DNA of 47,229 bases from an uncultured Holophagaceae bacterium (GTDB lineage: Bacteria; Acidobacteriota; Holophagae; Holophagales; Holophagaceae): NCBI GenBank assembly GCA_903840385.1, contig CAIMFT010000034.1:1-47229 (forward strand), written 5' to 3'. This document shows positions 30,440 through 38,874 of the stretch, piece after piece. The notes beneath the pieces were generated by a model. The model was not told the DNA's origin. It was given only the letters and a program-made list of their open reading frames with translations, and searched no databases. Both the position numbers and the translations under genes were made by a program. The number at the start of each line of letters is the position of its first letter. Position 1 is the stretch's first letter.

Positions 30440-31020
30440 GGCTTGGCCGAGGCCTCCGCTTCGGCGTCCCGGGCCCAGACCTGCAGGGTGCTCAGCAGGG
30501 CCGTGCCCGCCTCGGCTGGGGCCAGACCGGCGGTGCCCCGGACCTCCTCCAGGTGCAGCTCCACCCGGGCCACATCGCCCTGCTCGAAGCGGGCGCTGAG
30601 GTCGCAGAGGGCCAGCAGGTGCGGGGCCACCTCCACCAGCACCAGCGAGGCGTGGACCCCCCGGGGGATCTCGAGGCTGTGGACCTGCATGCTCCGGTTC
30701 CCAAAGCGCAGGGCGATGGGCTCTGGCCGGGTCTGGGGCGCCGGGCCGGACAGGAAGAGCAGCCGCTCGGCCCGGGCCAGCAGGGTGGCCTGGGCGTAGG
30801 GGGTGCCTTGGCTCCGCTCTGCTTCCAGGCGCCAGCCGCCCATGCGGGGCTTCTGCACCCGGTTCTGGCTGCGCACCACCGGCGTGGCGGTGAGGTGGAA
30901 GCGGGTCTCCAGCGGCTCAGCGTCGCCCCGCATCCAGAGCTGGATGCGGTAGCCCAGGCCCTCGCGGGTCTGGGCACCCAGGGGCAGGGACAGGAGCAGG
31001 AGAACAATCAGAGTGCGCAC
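30436..31020 (-). CDS. secreted protein of unknown function
   Basis: 194 residues from a GTG start at 31020, with a clear signal peptide (RTLIVLLLLSLPLGAQ). The body is beta-strand-rich (YRIQLWMRGDAEPLETRFHLTATPVV, MQVHSLEIPRGVHASLVLVEV) without recognised motif. GGTGG lies six bases upstream of the GTG. The longer open frame into the divergent HAD gene is not credible. Possibly an envelope or adhesion-type protein; not assignable. Confidence 0.6.
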   Translation of the reverse strand: MRTLIVLLLLSLPLGAQTREGLGYRIQLWMRGDAEPLETRFHLTATPVVRSQNRVQKPRMGGWRLEAERSQGTPYAQATLLARAERLLFLSGPAPQTRPEPIALRFGNRSMQVHSLEIPRGVHASLVLVEVAPHLLALCDLSARFEQGDVARVELHLEEVRGTAGLAPAEAGTALLSTLQVWARDAEAEASAKP

Positions 31021-31083
31021 GGAGGACCACCTTGCCTTGAGGATGCCAGCCCATGCGATGCTGGGCCAGGGAGGGCTGCCCCC

Positions 31084-31716
31084 GTGCCGATCTGCTTCGA
31101 CCTCGATGGGACCCTGGGCCACTTCAGCTCGGGCTTCGTGCTGCTGCGGGAAGCTCTCGGCGCCCTCTGGGGCGGCACGCCCACCCGAGAGGAGCTGGGC
31201 CGCTGCACCGGCTCTACCGACTGGGAGATCGTCGACGAGCTGCACCGGATGCGCTTTGGCCGCCCCCTGGAGGAAGCCGCCTATGCGGCCTACGAGGAGG
31301 CCTGCGTGGCCCGCTTCCGGGCCGTCTTCGTCCCGGGCGGCCAGCAGGCCGTGGCCCATACCGGGGTGCTAGAGGGCATGCACCGGCTGGCCACCACCCA
31401 ACCGGTCTGGCTCGTGTCTGGCAATGCTCCGGCTCTGCTGGCCTTCAAGGCCGAGGCCCTGGGCATCGATCCGGCCATCCCCCGCTTGGGCTCTCTGCCC
31501 CGCCACGACCGCACCGGCCTGCTCCGCCTGGCCCGGCGGGACTGCCCGGGACCGCACCTCTACGTGGGCGACCGCCCCCACGACCTGGCCGCCGCAGCAG
31601 CGGCCGGCATGCCCTTCCTGGGCGTAGGGGAAGCCGTGCCCGGGGACCACCCGGTGCTGGCCACGAATGCTGCCGCAGAGCAGGTCATCGCACTCGCTCA
31701 CCGCACTGCGGGCTAA
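31084..31716 (+). CDS. HAD-superfamily hydrolase (phosphatase-like)
   Basis: 210 residues from a GTG start with AGGGAGG eight bases upstream. Motif I CFDLDGTLGHF lies at about 4-14, with the nucleophile and acid aspartates at 6 and 8. Motif II is LVSGN, and motif IV YVGDRPHDLAAAAAAGM, the loop that binds magnesium. An inserted helical cap follows motif I, as in phosphoglycolate-phosphatase-like HADs. It probably dephosphorylates a small metabolite; substrate unknown. The 3' end overlaps the convergent lipoprotein gene by four bases. Confidence 0.82.
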   Translation: MPICFDLDGTLGHFSSGFVLLREALGALWGGTPTREELGRCTGSTDWEIVDELHRMRFGRPLEEAAYAAYEEACVARFRAVFVPGGQQAVAHTGVLEGMHRLATTQPVWLVSGNAPALLAFKAEALGIDPAIPRLGSLPRHDRTGLLRLARRDCPGPHLYVGDRPHDLAAAAAAGMPFLGVGEAVPGDHPVLATNAAAEQVIALAHRTAG

Positions 31717-32219
31717 CGAGTCCGTACCTCGAAGTCGTCAAGGAAGGCTGCAGTGCGTGCATCGCCCTCTCGCCGGACGATGGCCTGGGCATGGTGGAGG
31801 CGACTCCGGCGCAGCACCACCACGCCTTCGATGATCCCGCCCGTGGGGGACTTGGCCTTGTAGCGGAAGCCCGGACCCTTTTCGGGGGGCAGGTCCACGC
31901 GCTGGACCGGGCCAAAGCGGTAGCCGAGGAAGTTCCGGAAGGTGTTCAGGATGTCCCGGGGGGTGCTGCCGCCTTTTTCGCCCGGCGGGAGGTTGCCCAC
32001 CGCCACGCTGAAGGTCTCATCCAGGCGCCCCGGCGGGCTCATGGCCAGATCGAACCACTCCACATCGCCGAAGGGGCCCGGATCCGTGTGGCGATGCAGC
32101 TTGGGCGGGCCAGGGAAGGTGACGGCAACGCCCAGGTTCTCGTTCTCAATGCGGCGCGGATCATCCTTGCACCCCAGGAGGGCGAGCAGGACCACCAGAC
32201 AGCCGCCCAAACGAGACAT
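31713..32219 (-). CDS. small lipoprotein of unknown function
   Basis: 168 residues. N-terminus MSRLGGCLVVLLALLGCKDD, with LLGC as a good lipobox, predicts a lipid-anchored protein at the inner or outer membrane. The body is beta-rich (GVAVTFPGPPKLHRH, FRYKAKSPTGGIIEGVVVLRR) and reminiscent of small lipoproteins that bind or carry ligands, but no family is recognised. GGGAGGAA lies three to ten bases upstream, inside the end of the Sel1 gene, so the two are one unit. Confidence 0.68.
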   Translation of the reverse strand: MSRLGGCLVVLLALLGCKDDPRRIENENLGVAVTFPGPPKLHRHTDPGPFGDVEWFDLAMSPPGRLDETFSVAVGNLPPGEKGGSTPRDILNTFRNFLGYRFGPVQRVDLPPEKGPGFRYKAKSPTGGIIEGVVVLRRSRLHHAQAIVRREGDARTAAFLDDFEVRTR

Positions 32220-32229
32220 CGGTTCCTCC

Positions 32230-33507
32230 CTAAGACTCCATCGGCGACGCTCGGCCAGAAGTTGACTCTAGACGGGCAGCCTCAGCCCACCGGGCAGCCT
32301 CCTGAGGGTCCCGCAGCACGCCGTGTCCCGTGCGGTGGGCTTCCGCAAGCGCCAGCATGGCCTCCGTGTGTCCCGCCTCCGCCGCCTTCCGAAACCAGAG
32401 CGCCGCAGCCAGAGGATCCTTCGGGTGCAAGGCACTGCCCAGGCGGTGCGCCACAGCCAGGCTGTGACAGGCCTCCGGGTCACCCGCTTCTGCGGCCTCC
32501 CGAAGCTTGTCCCGGCCCCGGCGAGGGCCCTCCTTCCGCAGCCGCCAGGCCCGCCAGCCAAGGATCACCAGCGAGGGCAGAGCGAACAGCAGAGGCAGGT
32601 GGAAGAGGCCCGAGGAGCCCACCCAGAAGACGATGGCCAAGGGGATCAGCCCCAGCAGAAAGGAAGCAGCCACCACTCCGGAGGCTAGAAGCAAGGCCCG
32701 CTGGCCCCGGCGGGTACTCACCACCCGCTCCGCTGCGTGGTTCATCACAGCAAAAAACTGGACAACCAGCCGCTCCAGCGGGTCATCAGGGGCCGCATCG
32801 TGGCGGAGAAGACTGCGGGAGAGGGGGAGGGCAGGGCCCAGGCGACCCGCCACCTCGGCCCAGGTGGCGGCCTGCACCGGATCGATGGGAGCCCCATCCC
32901 CGGCCTCGTGGGCATGGGCCAGCCACAGGGCGGCGGTGGCGTAGCCCGCCTCTGCACTGCGGCGGTACCAGGTAAGTCCCTCGGCGGCATCCCGCGGCAG
33001 GTGCTGCCCGCCAGACCGCAGGACCTCGGCCAAGCGGAAAGCCGCTTCCGGGTGGCCCCGCAGAGCCGCTCGGCGCAGCCGCTCCAGACCGACGGACTGG
33101 CCCCCATGGCCCAGGCCCCCCTCCAGGAAGGCGAGGGCCTCCTGGAACTGGGCCTCCCGCCCCCCCAGGGCCACCGCCCGCCCCAGACACCAGTCCCCCA
33201 TCCCGGCCCGGGGCGCCTCGGCCGCCCAGTAGAGCCAGAGTCCTTCGGGATCGGGCGAGAAGCGGGCCACCCACCGCCGGAGCAGGCGCTCCACCACGGA
33301 GATGGCCGGAACGGTGGCCTGGGCTGCAACGCCGATGATGGCACCCAGCACCGTCAGGAGCAGCGCCACCAGCAGCAGGGTGCCCCACACGTCCGCCAGG
33401 ATGGCCAGGGGGGTCCACCGCAACAGAAAGGGGGCCACCAGCACCAAGCCCAAGGCAGCGAGGGCCAGGGCCCACGTACGACGGAGATCTGGGGGCGGGG
33501 GCCTCAT
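32230..33507 (-). CDS. membrane protein with Sel1-like repeats
   Basis: 425 residues from ATG 33507 (GAGGA four bases upstream). Two membrane segments near the N-terminus (WALALAALGLVLVAPFLL; LLLVALLLTVLGAIIGVAA) precede a Sel1/TPR-like repeat region (HPEAAFRLAEVL ... AEGLTWYRRSAEAGYATAALWLA). Two further membrane segments follow, then two more Sel1 repeats (PLAAALWFRKAAEAGHTEAMLALA). Sel1 repeats mediate protein-protein contact, so this may be a membrane scaffold. It is followed in the same unit by the lipoprotein gene. Catalytic function not expected. Confidence 0.75.
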   Translation of the reverse strand: MRPPPPDLRRTWALALAALGLVLVAPFLLRWTPLAILADVWGTLLLVALLLTVLGAIIGVAAQATVPAISVVERLLRRWVARFSPDPEGLWLYWAAEAPRAGMGDWCLGRAVALGGREAQFQEALAFLEGGLGHGGQSVGLERLRRAALRGHPEAAFRLAEVLRSGGQHLPRDAAEGLTWYRRSAEAGYATAALWLAHAHEAGDGAPIDPVQAATWAEVAGRLGPALPLSRSLLRHDAAPDDPLERLVVQFFAVMNHAAERVVSTRRGQRALLLASGVVAASFLLGLIPLAIVFWVGSSGLFHLPLLFALPSLVILGWRAWRLRKEGPRRGRDKLREAAEAGDPEACHSLAVAHRLGSALHPKDPLAAALWFRKAAEAGHTEAMLALAEAHRTGHGVLRDPQEAARWAEAARLESTSGRASPMES

Positions 33508-33601
33508 GGGGTCCTCACAGGGAATCAGAAAAAAAAGGCAAGCGAACTCCGACAAGCAGCGTCCAGGGTAATCCCGGGACCGGACACTTCATACTGGGGA
33601 G

Positions 33602-34435
33602 ATGCCCCTGATCACCGCCTCCGACCTCCTCGCCCGCCTGGCCACGATCCGCCTGCTGGATGCCCGGCCCGATCCAGCCGACTTCCAGGCCGGGCACCTG
33701 CCCGGCGCCTGCCACGCCAGCCTGGAAAAGGACCTGAGCACCGCCTGGCAGCCTGACCACGACCCGGCCAAGGCTGGCCGCCATCCCCTGCCGCCGGTGC
33801 CCCGCTTCGCCGCCCGGCTGGGTGCCTGGGGCATCACCCCCGCCACCGAGGTGGTGGTCTACGACGCCGCTGGCGGGGGCAATGCCGCAGCCCGGGCCTG
33901 GTGGATGCTGCGGGCCCTGGGCCATCAGCGGGTGGCGGTGCTGGACGGGGGTCTTGCCGCGGCCCTGGCCGCAGGCCTCACCCTGGTCACCAACGACCCG
34001 CCCCCACCCCCGGCGCCAGCCTATCCGGCGGACCGCTGGCACCTGCCCACCGTGGCGGTAGCCGCCGTGGCGGCCCTGCGCACGAACCCCTCCTGGAAGC
34101 TGCTGGACGCCCGGTCCGCCGAGCGCTGGCGGGGCGAGACGGAGCCCTTCGATCCCCTGGCGGGCCGCATTCCGGGCTCCCTGAACCTGCCCTGGCCCCA
34201 GACCCTGGGACCGGATGGCCGCTTTCTCTCCGCCGAAGACCTGCGGAACCGCTTCCAGACGTTGCTCCAGGGCACGCCCCCGGAGCGGGTGGCGGTGCAC
34301 TGCGGCAGCGGCGTCACGGCCTGCCACACCCTGCTGGCCATGGAGGTCGCTGGCCTTGGCGGCGCCGCCCTCTATGTGGGCAGCTGGAGCGAGTGGTGCC
34401 GCAGCGACCGACCCAAGGCCGGCGCCTCCCAATGA
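33602..34435 (+). CDS. two-domain rhodanese, mercaptopyruvate/thiosulfate sulfurtransferase type
   Basis: 277 residues in two rhodanese domains. The first (IRLLDARPDPADFQAGHLPGA) lacks the cysteine. The second (WKLLDARSAERWRGE) carries the active-site loop HCGSGVTA near residue 230, the CGSGVTA form found in 3-mercaptopyruvate sulfurtransferases. It transfers sulphur to cyanide or thiol acceptors. The ATG has GGGGAG directly against it with no spacer, unusual. It is coupled to the MFS gene by an ATGA overlap, so the pair may handle a sulphur compound; that is only an inference. Confidence 0.88.
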   Translation: MPLITASDLLARLATIRLLDARPDPADFQAGHLPGACHASLEKDLSTAWQPDHDPAKAGRHPLPPVPRFAARLGAWGITPATEVVVYDAAGGGNAAARAWWMLRALGHQRVAVLDGGLAAALAAGLTLVTNDPPPPPAPAYPADRWHLPTVAVAAVAALRTNPSWKLLDARSAERWRGETEPFDPLAGRIPGSLNLPWPQTLGPDGRFLSAEDLRNRFQTLLQGTPPERVAVHCGSGVTACHTLLAMEVAGLGGAALYVGSWSEWCRSDRPKAGASQ

Positions 34436-35625
34436 ACCCCTGGAAGGGCCTTCACGGCCTCCCCCGGGAGGTCTGGCTCATCTGCGCCACGACCTTGGTG
34501 AATCGCCTGGGCACCATGGCCATGCCTTTCCTGGTGCTCTACCTCACGGAGGGGCGCCGCTGGACGCCCCAGGAGGCCGGACTCGGCATGATGGTCTACG
34601 GCGCCGGGGCGCTCTCGGCCGGGCCTTTTTCGGGGCGGCTGGCGGACCGCCTGGGCCATGCCCGGATGCTGAAGGCCAGCCTCTGGAGCTCCGGAACCCT
34701 GCTGCTGGCCCTGCCCTTCGCCACCACCCGGCCCCTGCTGTTTGCGCTGATCTTCCTGTGGGCTGGTCTCAGCCAAGCCTTCTGGCCCAGTTCCATGGCC
34801 ATGCTCGCAGGCCTGGCCCCACCGGAGCGGCGCAAGGCCGTCTTTGCCCTGCACCGACTGGCGGTGAACCTGGGCATGGCCGTGGGGCCTGCCATGGGCG
34901 GCCTCATCGCCCACCACAGCTACCGCTGGGTGTTCTGGACGGATGGCCTCAGCACCCTCGCCGGGGCCGTGCTGCTCACCCTGGTGCTGAAGGGGACCCC
35001 GGCACCCGCCCTGCCCCACGACCATCCCCCGGGAGGGAGCCCCTGGCGGGATGCCCGCCTGGCCTGGCTGCTGCTGCCCTTCGTGCCGCTGCTGATGGTG
35101 TTCTTCCAGATCGAGGGCACCCTGCCCCTGTGGGTGGTGCGGGACCTGGGCCTGGGCAGCCGCTTCTATGGGCTGCTCTTCACGGTGAACACCCTGCTCA
35201 TCGTGGCGCTGGAGGTGGCCCTCAACCTGGGCCTGGCCCACTGGCCCCACGGCCGACAGCTGCTGGCGGGCTCGCTCTGCATGGCACTGGGTTTTGGCCT
35301 TACCGCCTGGGCCACCAGCCCCACCACCCTGATCCTCACCACCGTGGTCTGGACCTTTGGCGAGATGATCCTGTTCCCCGCCATGAGCGACGCAGTGGCC
35401 ACCCTGGCGCCGCCAGACCGGCGGGGGGAGTACATGGGCCTGCTCTCCCTCTGCTTCGCGGCGGCCCTGGCCCTGGGTCCTTGGCTGGGGGTGCTGGCCT
35501 ATGCCCGGGTGGGCCCCCGGTGGGTGTGGCTCGCCAGCTTTCCCATCTGCATCGCCATGGGGCTGATCCTGGTGCGGTTCCGCACAGCCCGGAGCGCCCC
35601 GGTGGGCTTGCCACCGCAGGAATAG
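34432..35625 (+). CDS. major facilitator superfamily transporter
   Basis: 397 residues with about 12 hydrophobic segments. The MFS signature lies in the loop between the second and third segments (SGRLADRLGHARMLKASL). The duplicated layout is clear (PFSGRLADRLG in the first half; a short charged loop around PAPALPHDHPPGG between halves). The sequence resembles the drug/sugar efflux-type MDR families, but the substrate cannot be read. ATGA overlap with the rhodanese gene indicates co-translation. Confidence 0.88.
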   Translation: MNPWKGLHGLPREVWLICATTLVNRLGTMAMPFLVLYLTEGRRWTPQEAGLGMMVYGAGALSAGPFSGRLADRLGHARMLKASLWSSGTLLLALPFATTRPLLFALIFLWAGLSQAFWPSSMAMLAGLAPPERRKAVFALHRLAVNLGMAVGPAMGGLIAHHSYRWVFWTDGLSTLAGAVLLTLVLKGTPAPALPHDHPPGGSPWRDARLAWLLLPFVPLLMVFFQIEGTLPLWVVRDLGLGSRFYGLLFTVNTLLIVALEVALNLGLAHWPHGRQLLAGSLCMALGFGLTAWATSPTTLILTTVVWTFGEMILFPAMSDAVATLAPPDRRGEYMGLLSLCFAAALALGPWLGVLAYARVGPRWVWLASFPICIAMGLILVRFRTARSAPVGLPPQE

Positions 35626-35668
35626 GGCGTATTTTTCTAAACATCGCCCACGCCCCAAGGAGGCTGCC

Positions 35669-36301
35669 ATGAAGCGCTGCTCTCTCCTGGTCCTGCTGCC
35701 GCTCCTCCTGGGGAGCTCAGCCTGCAAGCCCATGCTCTACCCCCTGGCCCGGGCCTTTGGGGGTCCCTCCGAAGGGGAGCTACAGCTGCGTCGGGTGGCC
35801 TTTGACCGTCTGAAGGCCTCCAAGGCCACCGCCCGCATCCTGGTCTATCCTATGGTGGATCCGCGGCGCGCCGAGAGCCCCTTCGCCGCTGCCACAGCAG
35901 AGACCGCAGCGGCACTGGCCCGGGGCGAGGGCCTGGCCGGAGCCGTGGCCGCCACCACCTTCCACACCGTGCCCCCCTCACCCCTGGGGGCCAACCAGAT
36001 GCGCTACACCCAGAACCGAGCCACTGCCTACGCTGCGTGGACCGCCGCTCACCGGCCCGATGCTGACTTTGTGATGTTCCTGGAGGCCATGACGGATGCT
36101 TCCGGCCAGGTTGGGGGCATCCAGCTCTACGTGGTCGAGGCCTCGGGCCAGGTGGCCTATGCCCGCCTCTACAACAGCCACCACTTCAACGGCACGCCCC
36201 CCAGTGGGGCGGACAACATCTGTGGCGTCATGCTGCGGACGCTGAAGTTCGACCTGATGCGCCTCTCCACCGACGTGCACCCACCCTACGGCGTGGGGTA
36301 G
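35669..36301 (+). CDS. probable lipoprotein of unknown function
   Basis: 210 residues. MKRCSLLVLLPLLLGSSACKP is a signal sequence with a lipobox-like SSAC (serine at -3 is less usual). The body begins MLYPLARAFGGPSEGELQLRRVAFDRLK and contains TARILVYPMVDP and DFVMFLEAMTD, mixed alpha/beta. No family recognised. AAGGAGG lies five bases before the start. It is downstream of the MFS gene with a 43-base gap and convergent with the aldo/keto reductase gene. Confidence 0.6.
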   Translation: MKRCSLLVLLPLLLGSSACKPMLYPLARAFGGPSEGELQLRRVAFDRLKASKATARILVYPMVDPRRAESPFAAATAETAAALARGEGLAGAVAATTFHTVPPSPLGANQMRYTQNRATAYAAWTAAHRPDADFVMFLEAMTDASGQVGGIQLYVVEASGQVAYARLYNSHHFNGTPPSGADNICGVMLRTLKFDLMRLSTDVHPPYGVG

Positions 36302-36310
36302 CCACCACCA

Positions 36311-37276
36311 TCAACCGACCGGGAACAGGGCTTCGAGCTGCCCCATCACCCCTGGGTCCAGCCTGGGCAGGACCGCCAGGGCGCCCAGGTTGTCCTCCAG
36401 TTGCGGCAGCGTGGAGGCCCCCATGATGACGGTAGAGACCCGGGGGTTGGCGCTGCACCAGGCGATGGCGAGCTGGGCCGGCGTGCAACCCAGGCCTGCG
36501 GCGATGGCCATGAAGCGCTCGACGACGGCATTCCTGGCGGGGTCCGTGAGGGCCCCCCGGAGCCAGCCCATGCTCGGTAGAGAGGCCCGGCTGCCCTGGG
36601 GCACGCCCTGGCGGTACTTGCCCGTGAGGAGGCCGGAAGCCAGAGGGCTCCAGGTGGTGAGGCCCAGGCCTAGGTCATCGTAGAGGCGGGCATACTCCTG
36701 CTCCACCCGGTGACGGTGAAAGAGATTGTAGTGAGGCTGCTCCATCACCGGTTTGTGGAGGTGGTGCCGGTCAGCAATCTGCCAGGCCGTACGGATCTCC
36801 TCCGCACTCCACTCGGAGGTCCCCCAGTAGAGCGCCTTGCCCTGGGTGATCAGGTCGTGCATGGCCCAGACCGTCTCCTCCAGGGGCGTGTAGGGGTCGG
36901 CCCGGTGGCAGAAGACCAGGTCCACAAAGTCCAGCTGGAGCCGCCGCAGGGAGGCATCCAGGGCCTGGTGGAGGTACTTTCGGTTGAGGGTGTTGCGCTG
37001 GTTGGGTCCGTCGGACAGGCCCCAGTAGAACTTGGTGGAGACCACGTACTTCAGCCGGGGCCACCCCAGCTGCCGCAGGGCTGCACCCATGATCTCCTCG
37101 GACCGGCCCTCGGCGTAGGCCTCGGCATTGTCGAAGAAGTTCACACCCCGGTCGAAGGCTGCGGCCATGAGCTCACGGGCGGCGGCCGTATCCACCTGGG
37201 TGTGGTAGGTGACCCAGGAGCCCAGCGACAGCTGACTGACCTGCAGCCCCGAGCGGCCCAGCCGGCGGTACTCCAT
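36311..37276 (-). CDS. aldo/keto reductase, Kv-beta/YghZ-like
   Basis: 321 residues from ATG 37276 (GGAGGG four bases upstream). AKR marks: [20 protein letters not shown] at the N-terminus; catalytic tetrad Asp and Tyr in [15 protein letters not shown]; Lys in YVVSTKFYW; His in [11 protein letters not shown]-terminal NADPH site lies in [15 protein letters not shown]. It reduces aldehydes or ketones with NADPH. The form with TKFYWG and QRNTLNRKY resembles the potassium-channel beta-subunit/YghZ group. It is the last gene of a minus-strand run, ten bases after guaC. Confidence 0.9.
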   Translation of the reverse strand: MEYRRLGRSGLQVSQLSLGSWVTYHTQVDTAAARELMAAAFDRGVNFFDNAEAYAEGRSEEIMGAALRQLGWPRLKYVVSTKFYWGLSDGPNQRNTLNRKYLHQALDASLRRLQLDFVDLVFCHRADPYTPLEETVWAMHDLITQGKALYWGTSEWSAEEIRTAWQIADRHHLHKPVMEQPHYNLFHRHRVEQEYARLYDDLGLGLTTWSPLASGLLTGKYRQGVPQGSRASLPSMGWLRGALTDPARNAVVERFMAIAAGLGCTPAQLAIAWCSANPRVSTVIMGASTLPQLEDNLGALAVLPRLDPGVMGQLEALFPVG

Positions 37277-37286
37277 GGCGCCCTCC

Positions 37287-38300
37287 TCAGCCCAGCGTCT
37301 TATGCGGCAGGCTCTCGATGCGGCCAGCGGGGGACACCAGCATGTAGTTGAGCTTCCGCTGCAGCTCGCGGATGGTGTTGGCGCCGCCGTAGGTGAGCCC
37401 TGAGCGCAGGCCACCCACGATGTCGGCGATGATCTCCTCCTCGTCCTCCCGGTAGGTCACCTTGGTGGCCACGCCCTCGGCGGTCTTCCAGCCGGTGAGG
37501 CCACCCAGATGATCGTCCGCCACCTCGGCGCTGGCCATGCCGCGGTAGACCTTGTGGGTGGGGCGTCCGGCAGCATCCCGAATGGGCTCGCCGGGGGTGG
37601 GCCGGGTGCCCGCCAGCATGCCGCCGATCATCACGAAGTCCGCACCGAAGGCCAGGGCCTTCACGATGTCGCCGGGGGTGCGCACGCCGCCATCCGCCAC
37701 GATGGAGCGATCCGCCCGGGCGCACTCCTGGATGGCTGTCAACTGAGGCACACCGAAGCCGGTCTTGATGCGGGTGGTGCAGACGCTGCCGGGGCCGATG
37801 CCGACCTTGATGATGTCGGCCTTCACGCCCGCCAGGTAGTCGGCACCGGCGTAGGTGGCCACGTTGCCCGCCATGATGCACTCGTTGGGCAGGACTGCGC
37901 GCATGCGCTTGACCATCTTGCCCACGTACTTGGCATGGCCATGGGCCACGTCCACGCAGAAGTACTGGGCGCCGGCATCCCGCAGGGCTTCCACCCGCTC
38001 CATCTCGCTCTCCGCCGTGCCCACGCTGACGAACACCGGGTGCTTACAGCGCTTGAACATGGCCACGTTGTCCTCCACGGACACAAAGCGGTGCAGCACG
38101 CCGATGCCCCCGCGCTCACCCACGAAGTCCGCCATGGCATCCTCGGTGACCGTATCCATGTTGGAGGTCATGATGGGCAGGCCCAGGGTCAGCTTGCCGC
38201 TCTTGTCGGTCATGCTGGTGTCCACGATGCGCCGGGACTGGTGGTGGTTGTAGGCGGGAATCAGCAGGACGTCGTCAAAGGTGATGGCGGTCTCGACCAT
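37287..38300 (-). CDS. guaC: GMP reductase/IMP dehydrogenase family enzyme, probably GMP reductase
   Basis: 337 residues without a CBS insert. TIM-barrel marks: [12 protein letters not shown] at the N-terminus, and the active-site cysteine in [23 protein letters not shown] (about residue 175). MIGGMLAGT and the flap region YRGMASAEV also fit. The length and the [11 protein letters not shown] context favour GuaC (GMP to IMP, NADPH) over GuaB, but a CBS-less IMPDH cannot be excluded. It sits in a run with pabBC and a MOSC gene, 40 bases downstream of the MOSC gene. Confidence 0.82.
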   Translation of the reverse strand: MVETAITFDDVLLIPAYNHHQSRRIVDTSMTDKSGKLTLGLPIMTSNMDTVTEDAMADFVGERGGIGVLHRFVSVEDNVAMFKRCKHPVFVSVGTAESEMERVEALRDAGAQYFCVDVAHGHAKYVGKMVKRMRAVLPNECIMAGNVATYAGADYLAGVKADIIKVGIGPGSVCTTRIKTGFGVPQLTAIQECARADRSIVADGGVRTPGDIVKALAFGADFVMIGGMLAGTRPTPGEPIRDAAGRPTHKVYRGMASAEVADDHLGGLTGWKTAEGVATKVTYREDEEEIIADIVGGLRSGLTYGGANTIRELQRKLNYMLVSPAGRIESLPHKTLG

Positions 38301-38340
38301 GGGGGCACCTGGATGAAAAGCGGGGTGGAAGGGACTTCGG

Positions 38341-38805
38341 CTAGAAAGTGACGGTGTCGCCCAGGGACAGGAGGCCGCCCTGGAGCACTTCGGCGCGCAG
38401 GCCGCCGCGGTGGGTGAGGCCTGGAAGAATGCCGGGCTTCCCGGTCAGCTCGGTCAGGTACTGACAGGGCTCGCACAGCTCGGTGCCGCGGAACCGGACC
38501 GAGCCGGCCTCAAACTCCCGGCCCACCAGGTGGTTCAGGGGCACGCCCCGGGTCACCACGTTGCGCCGGGTCTCGCCGGCCTGGAGCGTGATGCCCAGCT
38601 CCGTGGCCAGGGCTTCGATGGCCTCCGCCTCGATGAAGGTGATCTGGCGACCGGACTTGGGCTTATCCGAGAACTTCCCGACCTGGGCGGCGTAGCGGTC
38701 CCCATCGATGCCGGCACCAGCAGTCACGGACACCTCCACCTTCGACAGCATGGGTGACCCCGCTGCCGTGGCGATGTGGATGGACTCGATGCGACCTTCG
38801 GCCAT
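38341..38805 (-). CDS. MOSC-domain protein
   Basis: 154 residues from ATG 38805, where GGAGGT lies four bases upstream; a longer reading to 38862 is not needed. MOSC (molybdenum-cofactor sulfurase C-terminal) marks: IDGDRYA, QITFIEAEAIE, ETRRNVVTRGVPLNHLVG, and the conserved cysteine in LCEPCQYL. MOSC proteins bind or transfer sulphur to molybdenum cofactor or related ligands. The stand-alone form is common in bacteria and usually of unknown partner. In-run between pabBC and guaC. Confidence 0.85.
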   Translation of the reverse strand: MAEGRIESIHIATAAGSPMLSKVEVSVTAGAGIDGDRYAAQVGKFSDKPKSGRQITFIEAEAIEALATELGITLQAGETRRNVVTRGVPLNHLVGREFEAGSVRFRGTELCEPCQYLTELTGKPGILPGLTHRGGLRAEVLQGGLLSLGDTVTF

Positions 38806-38874
38806 GGCGACCTCCACCTCCGATGATCCGACATTCCAGGTCCGGACGGATTCGAAATCCACCAGAGCGAGGCT